Assembly (NCBI GenBank): GCA_038093515.1
Contig: JBBPSI010000085.1
Span: 1 to 64,000 of the forward strand
Source of the DNA: Butyriboletus loyo
Taxonomy: Eukaryota; Basidiomycota; Agaricomycetes; Boletales; Boletaceae
Direction: 5' to 3'
DNA: 64,000 bases
Translations under genes and position numbers: made by a program
Notes under the pieces: generated by a model
Databases searched by the model: none
The model's input: only the letters and a program-made list of their open reading frames with translations
What the model was told of the DNA's origin: nothing
In this document: positions 33,013 to 43,955 of the stretch, in pieces
How the letters are laid out: each line of letters opens with the position of its first letter
Numbering within the stretch: the first letter of the stretch is position 1

Positions 33013-33290
33013 CTTATGCTAAGAAGGGGGTATTTGGGAAATATCAGTACTAGGTGTATCCTCCTTGTTGTAGTTAGTATTGTAGCTACACTATGTATTA
33101 CATAATCACATGCACACTTAGACTTGTGGCACAGACTCAACTACCTCAGTCACTGTCTGCATAGTACTGAGGTGAGATACTTATACACATACCTAGCCCA
33201 CTTACTGACACATACCTGTAGTCTATACTTCCACAGGTATATCATATACAGTCACTGTCTGCACAGTACTGGGTTTATACTTCCACAGAG
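33013..33290. other. Intergenic sequence, no gene recognised
   Basis: AT-rich, no coding signal. A 23-bp direct repeat with one mismatch (CAGTCACTGTCTGCATAGTA type) occurs at about 33150 and 33249. It may be the degenerate left part of gypsy element F. Confidence 0.4.
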
Positions 33291-34482
33291 CCCCCTACTT
33301 TGTTGCCTTGTGAAGAGGAGGATTTCCCTGTAATCATGTTATCTACTGTACTTAAAAATATCACAGCTGAAAATCCTGTAAGAGGGCCTCTCCAAAGGAG
33401 CTCAGCACTGGGATCAACAAATAGCATGCTTAATTCTCTTCTAAGACAAATGAACACTCATATGGACACTTCTAATTATAAGCCCTCACAATTAAATAAA
33501 AAAAGTTTGGTGGCAATTACTCTCCATTAGTTACAATCACATACCAGTCCAATGCCACTTGGCAAACTTGTTCACTTAAGGCTTTGCTGGATATGGGAGC
33601 AGTCAATACCTTCATTGACAAAAAATATTGTGAAACTTGTAAAATTGATCTTATCCCCTTACCATCTTCTATGGAAGTTATTAATGTGGATGGCTCTAAA
33701 GGAGCTATTGGATGAATCATGCATAAAGCTTCTCTCTTTATGGGAATTGATGGACATTACAAATCAATTGAGGCTTACATTTCATTCTTGGGTTTTCATC
33801 AAATGATTATTGGTTACAATTGGTTTGCATGCCACAATCCAGGCATTTCAAACAAATTTCTTTCAATCATTGTTCCCCTTATTGTAAAGTAATTGTGAAC
33901 ACTATTTCTTCTTCTAGCATCACAAGTTGTTGCTCCATTGAGCCTGGTATGGCTGAAAAAGTGCCCAAGGCTTACCATAATTACTTGGATGTATTCTCTG
34001 AGGATGAAGCAGCAAGGATGCCTGAGTGCAAGCCTTGAGATCATGCAATTGATCTCAAACCCAATTTCATTCCAAAAAAGGGTTGGGTTATTCCAATGTC
34101 CGATGAGGAACAAGACTAAATCAGAAGCTTTGTTAATAAAGAATTAACTCAGGTGGCCCCTGTTTTCTTTATTCCTAAAAATACTGGCAACAAGCAGCTG
34201 GTTATGGATTACCATTATTTAAATGACAGAACCATTAAAAATGGTTACCTGTTATCCCTTACACTGTAGTTAATTGATAGGCTTAAAGGCACTGATATCT
34301 TTACTGTGTTGGATTTCCAATGGGGCTTTAATTAATATTTGTATCAAAGAAGGAGATGAATGGAAGGCCACTTTCATTTTGCCTATTGGGGCTTATGAAC
34401 CTACTGTTATGTATTTTGGGCTTACCAATGCTCCTCCTACTTTTCAGAATATGATGAACAATATATTTAACAACATGTATAC
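33291..34482 (+). pseudogene. Element F: protease and N-terminal RT
   Basis: Fragments read LLDMGAVNTFIDKKYCE (protease, DMGA for DSGA), YHNYLDVFSEDEAARMPEC, KGTDIFTVLDFQWGFN and MYFGLTNAPPTFQNMMNNIF (RT). Several in-frame stops are present. It is cut at 34482 by element E just before the RT catalytic motif. Confidence 0.75.
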
Positions 34483-34909
34483 TGTTACGGTAGTGGTCTA
34501 CTTTTTCACTCCATTACCATTGGGACTATTACATTCACCTAGCCTTTTGCTAGTTCCACTTGAACGGTAACAACCGTTCCAGCTTAGTCATCATTTCTCG
34601 CGCACGGACGCGCTTTCTTTCATACTCCGGAATCTTCTGGAATATTCCTTCCACATTTGTAGTTTCCTTCTCGCGTCTCGATTAGGAACATGGTCTGTGC
34701 GCAGACCCCAGTAGTATAAAGGCCCGGCCTTTACACCATGTACACTATCTAGTTCTACGCAGTCACCTGCTAGCAATTAGTTCTCCTCCAGACTCTTAGT
34801 GTGCGCACTAAGACATAGTCTGAGACCCAGCCCGAGAATCGTCTCCAGAGTCCTGAGGCTACTCCAGAGTGCCTCCTCGCTGTTCTAGTTGTTAGCGCCC
34901 AGCGTAACA
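34483..34909 (+). repeat. 5' LTR of chromovirus E
   Basis: 427 bp. TATA box (TATAAA) at 34715-34720; ATCTAGTTCT at 34747-34756, where the RNA should begin. Confidence 0.93.
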
Positions 34910-34911
34910 AA

Positions 34912-34921
34912 AGAACTAGAT
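34912..34921 (+). promoter_or_regulatory. Primer-binding site of chromovirus E (self-primer type)
   Basis: AGAACTAGAT, starting 3 bp inside the LTR, is the exact complement of ATCTAGTTCT at 34747-34756 in the LTR. The pairing suggests the RNA 5' end primes reverse transcription, as in Tf1. The A-family equivalents differ in sequence but pair in the same way. Confidence 0.6.
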
Positions 34922-35314
34922 CTTCCTCTCGCTTCTGCTCTTCAGCAGTAAAGCCGCCCTCCCCTCTCGCCCAACATTTCCATCTCACGATCCAGACGCG
35001 TCGGTCGTTCCTTCCGCGTTCCCTCTCCCGAACCGGAACCCATCGACGTTGACAACCCATCGCCGCCACACTCTCCCGCCCAGCCAGACCCTCAACCCCA
35101 GTTTAACCCTTCGCCCCAGTCAGACCCCGAACCCTCTTACCAACCCGAGGACCAGGGTCTAGGGCAGGAAGACGAACCGGCACCCAGCAACGATGGTTAT
35201 CACAGCGACTGGCTCGACAGAACCCCCCACGTTTCCCCCCACGTTTCCCGCTCTCCCTCTCCACCGTACTATCCTCCCGCAGATCCATCTGACGACGAAG
35301 ACGACAACAATGAT

Positions 35315-36833
35315 ATGTCTGACAAAAAGAATATCGTCCCCAAAGACTTCTCTGGTCTCAACGAAGATGCCTCGCGATGGCTCCTCGCCATGCGCACCTA
35401 CTTCGCCGCCAATCAGACGGCATTCCCCGACGACGAATCAAAGATCAATGCCCTTCTCATGAAGATGAGCGAAGGGAAAGGCAAAACGTTCTCTGAAGGA
35501 TGGATGAGTCTCCTTCTAGATGGACACCCCACAGCGCGACAAAGAGAGTTCTCAACAGTCTGCGAGGATTTCCAAAGGGTCTTCCATCCCTTTGACGTAG
35601 GAGAGAGTGCCCGAATTGATCTGGGGAACCTCACCCAGAACAAAGCCAACCGCAAGGACGGCTACGATACCTACGTCACCGAGTTCCAACTCCTCGCCGC
35701 CAAGTCCGGAATCATCGACGAGAAGGCCCTCATAGAATGGTTCATCCGCGGTCTTGACCCCTGCCTCGCCGAGTCAGTCCTCTCATGCGAGAAACCCCCC
35801 ACCACGCTTGCCGGATGGGCCGAAAAGACATCCGCCTTCCACGCGCAGCACAAGCACATCGACGACCTTCGCGCAGGGAAACGTTACATCCCTACGTTCT
35901 CCTCTTCCTCCAAACCCTCGACCAGCAGAAGGGACCCCAATGCCATGGACGTTGATGCCGTCTGACTTACTCCCGTACAACGTGCGGAGTACATGAAACA
36001 GAACAAGTGTTTCATATGCCACCAAGTCGGATGCCGCTCCACCAACCACCCTCGTCCCTGTTGCGAGGCAACGCGCAGTCGAATGCTAGCACGTAGTACC
36101 CTTTCACACGAGGTCCCACCACAGTTGCTGCGCTACACAAAGCACAGGCAGAGATGATCTGGAGTTCTAGCTTAGCCCTCAACTGTTGCCAGCGAATAGA
36201 CAAGTGGTTAAAACTAGGGAATCCTAGTCTAACCACGAGCCTTTTTATATTGTACAAGGATGCGCACAGACCATGCTGTGCGTGAGATGAACTACTATAC
36301 ATGGATAGACTAAAGAAGAGAAGCGCAACGGTGATTAACCACACGAGGCGCGGGGATCAAAAAGAAGAGAAGTAAACGGAGATTAAATACATGTGTCGTG
36401 ACGTCATAGAGTCTAGGCCTGGTCTAGGCCATGACATCATATGCTTAGTCAGCAAGAGATCACATGTAAGTTCCCACGATCACGTGCGCTATGTCACGTG
36501 ACCTTTGAAAGTGAAAACGACTAAGTCCGAATTGAAAGTGTACGAAGTGTACGAATAAAATGTTATGATTATAACAGTCCCCCTCGTAATGGACAGAACT
36601 CCCGAGGACCGCCCTCTCGTCCCCCTCGCAACCCTCAGCGCGCACATGCCGCAGTCGTCACACCCCCCGAACCAAAGCCCTCCCCACTCGTCGACTACTT
36701 GTCCGAGTTGAAAGGTCGAGGCACCCAGCAGGAAGATGTCTTGAACGTCCTCAAGGCATGCTTCAATGAAGATGAAGAAAGGCTGCCCGTCGCAGCAACC
36801 AAGGTGGCCGAAGCCTGGCCAAAGGATTTTTAG
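35315..36833 (+). pseudogene. gag of chromovirus E, broken
   Basis: ATG 35315 gives MSDKKNIVPKDFSG and a capsid domain like that of D. A TGA at 35963-35965 replaces an arginine codon present in D (CGA to TGA). The G-type LTR at 36059-36576 then splits the frame. The Cys/His motif and Pro/Arg-rich tail follow to the TAG at 36831-36833, within a five-T run. Confidence 0.85.
36059..36576 (-). repeat. Solo LTR, family G, inside gag of E
   Basis: 518 bp with perfect duplication GTCCC (36054-36058 and 36577-36581). It is the reverse orientation of the copy at 29347. It is younger than E, which is itself recent. Confidence 0.92.
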
Positions 36834-39800
36834 AAGAGAGGGAAGTTTCGACGTCTTCGCCTCTCCATGTAATCGCCCCTGTAGTTTTATCAAATCCCAA
36901 TGCGCAATCGATCCGAGTTCCAGTATCGTTATTCGCGCATGAAGGGGGACAAATCGTCGACACATTCGCCCTGGTGGACAGCGGCGCAAGCGGATGCTTC
37001 ATAGATCGCGATCTAGTGAAGCGAAAGAAACTGCCGATGGAACGGCTACCCAAGCCACTTAGTGCCCAAAACGTGGACGGGTCAAACAATCAAGGAGGAG
37101 TCATTAGACACAAGGTCACCCTCTCCATCAGAGTTGGAGAAACCGAGGAAGAACGGAGCTTCCTAGTCCTCAATATCGGAAGAGAAAACATGATCCTGGG
37201 TCTACCGTGGTTAAGAGAAGCAAACCCGGTAATAGATTGGGCCACTGGCCATATCGATCTCCCAGATCAAATCAAGAAGCCCCGACACGACTCCCCTCGG
37301 GCAATCGCTCAACGGTACCTGGTACGGTACCTGGACTTGGACCCAGACTCCAAGATCGCCAAGCTCTGGAAGAAGCGAGTAGACGCTTCAGCAAGGGAAG
37401 CTTACCCTGTCAGAAAAGCAACCATCGCCACTGAGATCGCCGCTCAGGCCGTCAAGGAGAAAGCAGTTCTCCCAACCCCGTTCAAGTCCTTCGCGGACGT
37501 TTTTGACAAGAAGAACACCGAGGAGCTACCCCCATCCAGGTCATTCGACCACGCCATTGACCTCGATAAAGACTTCGTACCCAAAGTCGCTAAGGTCTAT
37601 CCTCTGAACCCGAAAGAGTCAGAGGCATGTAAGGCGTTCGTCGAGGAACACCTCAAGTCGGGAAAGATCACTCCCTCCAAGTCCCCCCAAGCCGCCCCTT
37701 TCTTCTTCGTATCCAAGAAAGATGGCTCGCTACGCCCCTGCCAGGACTACCGGTACCTGAACTCCCATACAGTCAAAAACGCCTACCCTCTCCCCCTCAT
37801 CTCCGACCTCGTCGACCGCCTCAAAGGCTCAAAGATTTTCACCAAGATGGATATCCGCTGGGGATACAACAATGTCCTCATCAAGCCGAACGACCGCTGG
37901 AAGGCAGCCTTCATCACTCCTCAAGGGCTGTTCGAGCCCACCGTGATGTTCTTTGGACTTTGCAATTCTCCAGCCACGTTCCAGGCTCTGATGGACCACA
38001 TCTTCGGTGACCTCATGGCAGAAGGTTGGCTGATTATCTACATGGACGATCTTTTGATCCATTCCGCCACCACTGCCGAGCATGAAGCACGAACGATCCG
38101 TGTCCTGGAACGTCTTCGTGAACACAAGTTATTTCTCAAACTGGAGAAATGTTCGTTCGACGCTGAAGAAGTGGAGTACCTCGGAATGATGGTCAGAGAG
38201 GGTCAAGTCAAGATGGACCCCACTAAGTTGAAAGCCATTCGAGAATGGAACCCCCCGACCTCAGTAAAGGCAGTCAGATCCTTCATTGGGTTCTGCAATT
38301 TCTACAGGAGATTTATTCAGGACTTCTCCCACATCGCGAAACCCCTTCACGATCTGACCAAAAAGAACTCCCCGTGGGCGTGGACTCCGGCTTGTGAACA
38401 AGCGTTCCAAGCAATTAAACAGTCGTTCCTTCGCCAACCCGTTCTCTCAATGCCCGACGTCACGAAGCCGTTTGCTGTCATGACGGACGCGTCCCTCACT
38501 GCCACTGGAGCAGTGCTCATGCAGAAGGATGTCAACGGTGATCTCCATCCTTGTGCCTATCTCTCAAAGACGCTCTCGCCAGCTGAGCGCAACTATGATA
38601 TCTATGATCGCGAGTTGCTCGCGGTCATTCACGCATTGGAAGAATGGCGACACTACCTGCGAGGTACTGGTCACCAGGTAGAGGTTCTAACCGACCACAA
38701 GAACCTCACGTATTTCCGCCAACCGAATAAGTTGTCTCGCCGGCAAGCCCGCTGGCTAATGTTTTTGCAGGATTTCGACCTGCATTTCCACCACATCCCC
38801 GGGACTCAGATGGGCCCTGCTGATGCCCTGTCCCGATGAGACGACGTTGACACTTCCGCCGACAACCAGGAGGTCACCCTCCTTCCCGAAAACCTCTTCG
38901 CCCGAAAAATTGATGTCGCTCTCGCCGAGAAGATCGCTGCCTCCACCCCCAGCGATCCAATGATCAAGCGGTGCATGCAGGCTCTTTACGAAGACTCCCC
39001 CCTTTTCCCTAAAATGAACGCTGGGGACTGGGACTTCGATGGCAAAGAGCTGTATTTCCGTAAGAAACGCTACATCCCCGAGGCGGCACGAGTCGACCTC
39101 ATCCGGTCCTTGCACGAAAGTCCCGCTGGGGGTCATGGTGGTATATTCCGCACCCAGAATCTGGTGCAACGTGATTATTGGTGGCCGGGAATGGCTAATC
39201 TTGTCCGCCGTTTCGTCTCTGGTTGCGCTACGTGCCAAGCGCATAAAGTTAATACCCACCCCACCGTTCCTCCTCTCACTCCTTTGGCCAGCGTGGCCTC
39301 TCGTCCCTTCGAACAAGTCTCGGTTGATCTCATCACCGGGCTTCCTCCCTCTTTGGGTTATGATTCAGTCATGGTCGTGGTAGACCATGGGCTTACGAAG
39401 GGGGTAATTTATTCCCCTTGCAACAAAGACATTGATGCGGCAGGAGTTGCCAAGTTATTTTTCAAAACTGTCTTCCTACGATTCGGCCTCCACTCCCGCT
39501 GCATCTCTGACCGAGGTCCTCAATTCGCTTCCGCCTTTGCCAGAGAACTCGCAAGGCTCCTGGACTACGACCTCGCCCTCTCCTCCGCGTACCACCCACA
39601 GACCGATGGAGAAACGGAACGAGTCAATCAAGAACTGGAGACGTATCTCCGGATCTTCTGTGATGGACATCCCGAACGATGGGCTGAACTCCTCCCTATG
39701 GCCGAGTTCTCCCACAACTCGATGACCCACTCCTCGACCAATGTGACCCCTTCTCCCTGATGGTCGGGTATGAGCCGAGGTCTTATCCTCCAATTGGAAA

Positions 39801-40374
39801 GACGTTCCTCCCCGCCCTCGAGTCCAGACTCTCGGAACTCATGGGAGCCCGAACGGAAGCATTAGAAGCCCACGAGAAGGCACGGCGATTAATGAAGGAA
39901 CGGATCTCGTCCAAGTTCCGCCCGTGGAAGACAGGGGATAAGGTTTGGCTCGAAGGGCGCAACCTTCGACTCAGGTACCCGTCCAAGAAGCTCGCCCCAA
40001 GACGGGAAGGACCGTTCGAGATCGCACAGGTTGTCTCCCCTGTGGCGTACAGACTCCGATTGCCACCGACCTGGAAGATCCATGACGTCTTCCATGCGTC
40101 ATTGCTGACTCCTTATCGCGAAACTGTGGAACATGGTCCGAATTTCACAAACCCTCCGCCGGAAGAAATAGACGGAGATGAAGAGTACGAGATCGATCGG
40201 ATCTTATCCCATCGCGGCTCCAAGGGACGCCGTCAGTTCCTGGTATCCTGGAAAGGGTACTCCGCAGCGGAGAATACCTGGGAGCCGAATGGGAACCTGG
40301 TCCATGCGCAGGCCTTGCTCAAGGCTTATAAGCTGCGCCACCCCAAGGATTTTCCCTCCCCATCTTCGCAGTAA
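36822..40374 (+). pseudogene. pol of chromovirus E (three local lesions)
   Basis: It enters in the -1 frame at the gag stop. The protease has ALVDSGASGCF near 36970. RT runs about 37660-38130 with YMDDLLIHS, and RNase H to 38839. A TGA at 38837-38839 replaces the CGA seen in D (DALSR-R). Integrase is open at 38960-39760, with a zinc-binding HH-CC and D,D,E motif. A 1-bp deletion in a T run near 39750 shifts the frame, and the rest including the chromodomain (YEIDRILSHR) is open at 39760-40374. Apart from these few lesions it is intact. Confidence 0.88.
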
Positions 40375-40383
40375 AACTCGAAA

Positions 40384-41622
40384 ATGGCCATTCCTCCTGC
40401 TGAAAACAACGCCCCGCTCCCGGCTCAGCCTCCCGTCCGCTCTTCTCGCCTCCCAGTTTCCTCCCGCCGCGTCCTCTACGCCGCCGTTCTAGAAAACCCC
40501 GTCGCTACGTATGCTTTAGAGCAACGTATGGATTTCACCGGAGACTACGTCCTCCGCACCCTCGCTTCTCTCTACCGTTCCTATGCCCTAGCCCGCACCG
40601 TCCACACCCGCCTCTGCCCCGACAACCAACCGCCGGTATACGCCACCGCCCTAGAGACCTCCTTGATGGAGGCTAGGGGGTACACCCTGGATATCCTTCA
40701 CGCCGAAGGGTTCGGGTACGTCGTGGACCAACTCCTTCCGGGCATTCTCGCCCCTGTCCTTCGCCCCATCCTCGTTGCTCTCGCTCCTAGGGAGAGAGAG
40801 TTTTACTTTCAGTCCAACGACAGGATTGGATTTCTTCGCCCCACCGCTCGCGGCCCCAATCCTCCTCCTCGTCCTGCCACGGAAGGATCTCCTCCGCCAT
40901 TACCTATTCCAGCGCCACCCGCAAGAGATTCACCTGCGACCACTTTGGTAGCCGACTCCTCGCGTGAGACCACAGGGGAGTCCCTGGAGTCCTTTCGGAC
41001 AGACGTCGACGAGCCCCAGGTCGCTCGTCGACACTCCCCTCTACCGCCTCGAACTGTGCGTCGCCAACCTCGCCAGACGCTTCTCCAGGTTGGATCTGTC
41101 CCGGGATCGGTCACCCTCACCGCCGCAGGAAGAAGGATCGCCAACAGGGCCTTTCGCTCCGTCACCCCCCAACCGTCCACTCGACGTGGCACCCCCGCCA
41201 TCCAGCTCATCCCTCGTGTCACCTCCCCCGCCGCCGCAGCTGGTGGCTCTAACGACTCTTCGTACGGACCCCCGCCTCCCTATCTCCCCGGTCAGGGCAC
41301 TCGTAATTCCCCTATCGTCATCGACGACCGATCTCCTGGTCCCAGCCCAGGCTCTGCTCGACCTCGCCTCGTCCGCCCGCAGCTCTGCTTTGAGTGCGGG
41401 ACCGTCGGTCACTTCCGTAGGGAGTGTCCCAATTACACCTGCCCCTTCTGTCACCGGATCGCCCCTGGTCATATACAGGAGTTTTGTCCAGAGCGTGTAT
41501 GCGGCCTCTGCGGTGCCGTTGGCCATATCGTCGCCAACTGCACATTCCGGGATGACGTCTGGGCAGATTTCAATGCCAATGACGCTTACGACTACGACGT
41601 CAACGAGGGGGAGTCTCAGTGA
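40384..41622 (+). CDS. ORF3 of chromovirus E (zinc-knuckle accessory protein)
   Basis: An intact 412-codon frame starts 10 bp after the pol stop. It has a conserved N-terminal domain of about 150 residues, a Pro/Ser/Arg-rich linker, three CCHC knuckles at about residues 325-390 and an acidic end. It is nearly identical to the D copy. A second frame (40964-41761) overlaps it and runs through the polypurine tract into the 3' LTR. Function is unknown; a nucleocapsid-like RNA/DNA-binding role is inferred. Confidence 0.82.
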   Translation: MAIPPAENNAPLPAQPPVRSSRLPVSSRRVLYAAVLENPVATYALEQRMDFTGDYVLRTLASLYRSYALARTVHTRLCPDNQPPVYATALETSLMEARGYTLDILHAEGFGYVVDQLLPGILAPVLRPILVALAPREREFYFQSNDRIGFLRPTARGPNPPPRPATEGSPPPLPIPAPPARDSPATTLVADSSRETTGESLESFRTDVDEPQVARRHSPLPPRTVRRQPRQTLLQVGSVPGSVTLTAAGRRIANRAFRSVTPQPSTRRGTPAIQLIPRVTSPAAAAGGSNDSSYGPPPPYLPGQGTRNSPIVIDDRSPGPSPGSARPRLVRPQLCFECGTVGHFRRECPNYTCPFCHRIAPGHIQEFCPERVCGLCGAVGHIVANCTFRDDVWADFNANDAYDYDVNEGESQ

Positions 41623-41673
41623 AGGGAGCATTCAAGTTGTGGAGTCGGAGTCTCCACCATGGGAAGGGGGTAA

Positions 41674-42100
41674 TGTTACGGTAGTGGTCTACTTTTTCTC
41701 TCCATTACCATTGGGACTATTACATTCACCTAGCCTTTTGCTAGTTCCACTTGAACGGTAACAACCGTTCCAGCTTAGTCATCATTTCTCGCGCACGGAC
41801 GCGCTTTCTTTCATACTCCGGAATCTTCTGGAATATTCCTTCCACATTTGTAGTTTCCTTCTCGCGTCTCGATTAGGAACATGGTCTGTGCGCAGACCCC
41901 AGTAGTATAAAGGCCCGGCCTTTACACCATGTACACTATCTAGTTCTACGCAGTCACCTGCTAGCAATTAGTTCTCCTCCAGACTCTTAGTGTGCGCACT
42001 AAGACATAGTCTGAGACCCAGCCCGAGAATCGTCTCCAGAGTCCTGAGGCTACTCCAGAGTGCCTCCTCGCTGTTCTAGTTGTTAGCGCCCAGCGTAACA
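41674..42100 (+). repeat. 3' LTR of chromovirus E
   Basis: 427 bp, almost identical to the 5' LTR (one substitution seen near position 26). Polypurine tract GGGAAGGGGG just upstream. Confidence 0.93.
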
Positions 42101-42104
42101 ATAC

Positions 42105-43514
42105 TGTTGGCATTATTTACATTGATGACATTAAGATATTTACCAAAGGGAGAACTAAGGCAGAACATGAGAATATCATTAAAAAAGTCCTCTGATGCCT
42201 TAGGGACAATGATTTATTCATAAAACCAGAAAAATGTGTCTTCTCTTCTGATAAAGTAGACTTTCTTGGTAAGGTAGTTTCCAAGGACAGTGTTGAGATG
42301 CAGACCAAGAAAATTGTTATGATTCTTTTCTTTTCTTTATCACTTAAGCATATCTCATGATAACTTATCCATTAGCTGATCCAACTTAGATCTTTCCTTT
42401 CTTCCTTCTAGACAATGAGATCCAACTCTCAATCTGTCACATCCTATTCAAGGTAGTACATGGAATATTCCATAACCTTCTATTGTATGATTTCTATTCA
42501 GCCAATGGCAATTCCCTTCCACATCATATGATAGCCACTTTTCCTCTTTTACTCTTGGTCCATGTGCATCTCCTGATACTATAACATGACGAGACCTAGC
42601 TACTCTGTACCTTAAGCTAGATCTACTTGGAATCCTAATTGATATCCTTGTCTTCTTGTCTCTAGTAGCAAGTCATCTTCCTTCAACCAGAACACCAGAT
42701 AAATCCTTCGCTTTGAAGGTTAGACTTAACATCTAGAAGAACCCTTGAGTCCCAGAACTACATCCAAGTCTACGCTTGTACTTACCCAGTCCAAATGTAA
42801 CAAAAATGGATGCCATCCATGATTGGCCAGTTCCCACATGTCTTAAACAATTTCAAGCATTCCTTGGATTATGTACATAACTACTATAGAAGGTTTATTG
42901 AGGGCTTCTCAGAAATAGCTTGCCCTCTCAATAATCTGACAAAGAAGGATACTCCTTTCAAATGGGGTAAAGAAGAACAATTGGTGTTTGATATACTGAA
43001 GAAAAAGTTTACAACAGTGCCACTGTTAGCCTACCCAGATTGAGACAAGGAGATAGTAGAAACAGATGCTTCAGATATAGCAGTTGGAGCCATCCTTTCT
43101 GTAAAAGGATCAGATGATTTGTAATGACCCTGCACATTCCTTTCACACTCATTTGATGCTGTGGAATGGAACTATCTGATTTACAATAAAGAACTCTTGG
43201 CAGTAATCTGTGCCCTGGAAGAATGGTGCCACTATTTAATCAGTAGAGAAGGTTTTGAGATCTGGACAGATCACAAGAACCTAGAATATTGGAAGAAGCC
43301 ACAAATGTTGTCTGGACAACAAGCCCACTGGCATGTGCTTCTTCAAGAATTTAATTATATCTTTGTGTACAAGCCAGGATCTACCAATGGCAGAGCAGAT
43401 GCACTTTTGCATTGAGCAGACCATGGTAATGCTGTGCAAGATCACAATATGAACATTACTGTACTACCTTCAAATCTTTTCATTAATAATGTTACCCTTT
43501 CTTCTTCCTTTTAT
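42105..43514 (+). pseudogene. Element F: RT C-terminus and RNase H
   Basis: It continues F after element E: IYIDDIKIFTKGRTKAEHEN (RT active site YIDD), then after the H-type LTR the connection YYRRFIEGFSEIACPLNNLT and RNase H (YNKELLAVICALEEWCHYL, TDHKNLEYW, NGRADALLH). Stops and a short deletion are present. Confidence 0.78.
42315..42802. repeat. Solo LTR, family H
   Basis: A 488-bp TGTTATGATTC...CCAAATGTAACA unit with perfect duplication AAAAT (42310-42314 and 42803-42807), inside RT of element F. No relative occurs elsewhere in the window; orientation is not determined. Confidence 0.82.
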
Positions 43515-43519
43515 GATAC

Positions 43520-43950
43520 TGTTACACTTGTGGCACTAACCACTAGACTTCAGGTAGCACTCTAGAGTAGCTAAGACTTTTGGAAGGAATCTCAGACAAT
43601 GTCCAAGTGCACACACTTAGTGTCTGGAGTGAAGGAGTTGCTAGCAAATAGATTGTGTAGAACTAGATAAGGTACATGGCTATAAGGCACTTGGTATTTA
43701 TACTGGATGGACCTGTGTACAGAACATGCCTATATCAGGTTGAATGAGTCGCTACAAGTCAGAATGAGTTGTGGTGAGTCAGAGAGACAAAGGGGGAAAT
43801 GACTCTAGAACATTCTAGAGGACAAAAGAAATAGTGTCCAGAATAGGTGGCAACAACTAAGCAGAGCAAAGTTAATAGTACAAGAAGGAAGTGTAGCCAT
43901 TGGGCACACTATAGTCTGATAGGGGTGTGATGTGAGGAAAAACCATAATA
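43520..43950 (-). repeat. Solo LTR, diverged C-like family
   Basis: It begins TGTTACACTTGTGGCACTAA like the C LTR. The right end has decayed (CCATAATA). The flanking duplication GATAC (43515-43519 and 43951-43955) fixes the limits. Inserted in element F between RNase H and integrase. Confidence 0.8.
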
Positions 43951-43955
43951 GATAC

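Larger units (their letters stand above)
34483..42100 (+). mobile_element. Chromovirus E (full length, youngest)
   Basis: The two 427-bp LTRs (34483-34909 and 41674-42100) differ at about one position by eye. The flanking repeat ATAC (34479-34482 and 42101-42104) is a 4-bp, or damaged 5-bp, target duplication. Gag, pol and ORF3 are present; a G-type solo LTR (36059-36576) breaks gag. Without it the element is about 7,095 bp. It is inserted in RT of element F. Confidence 0.93.
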
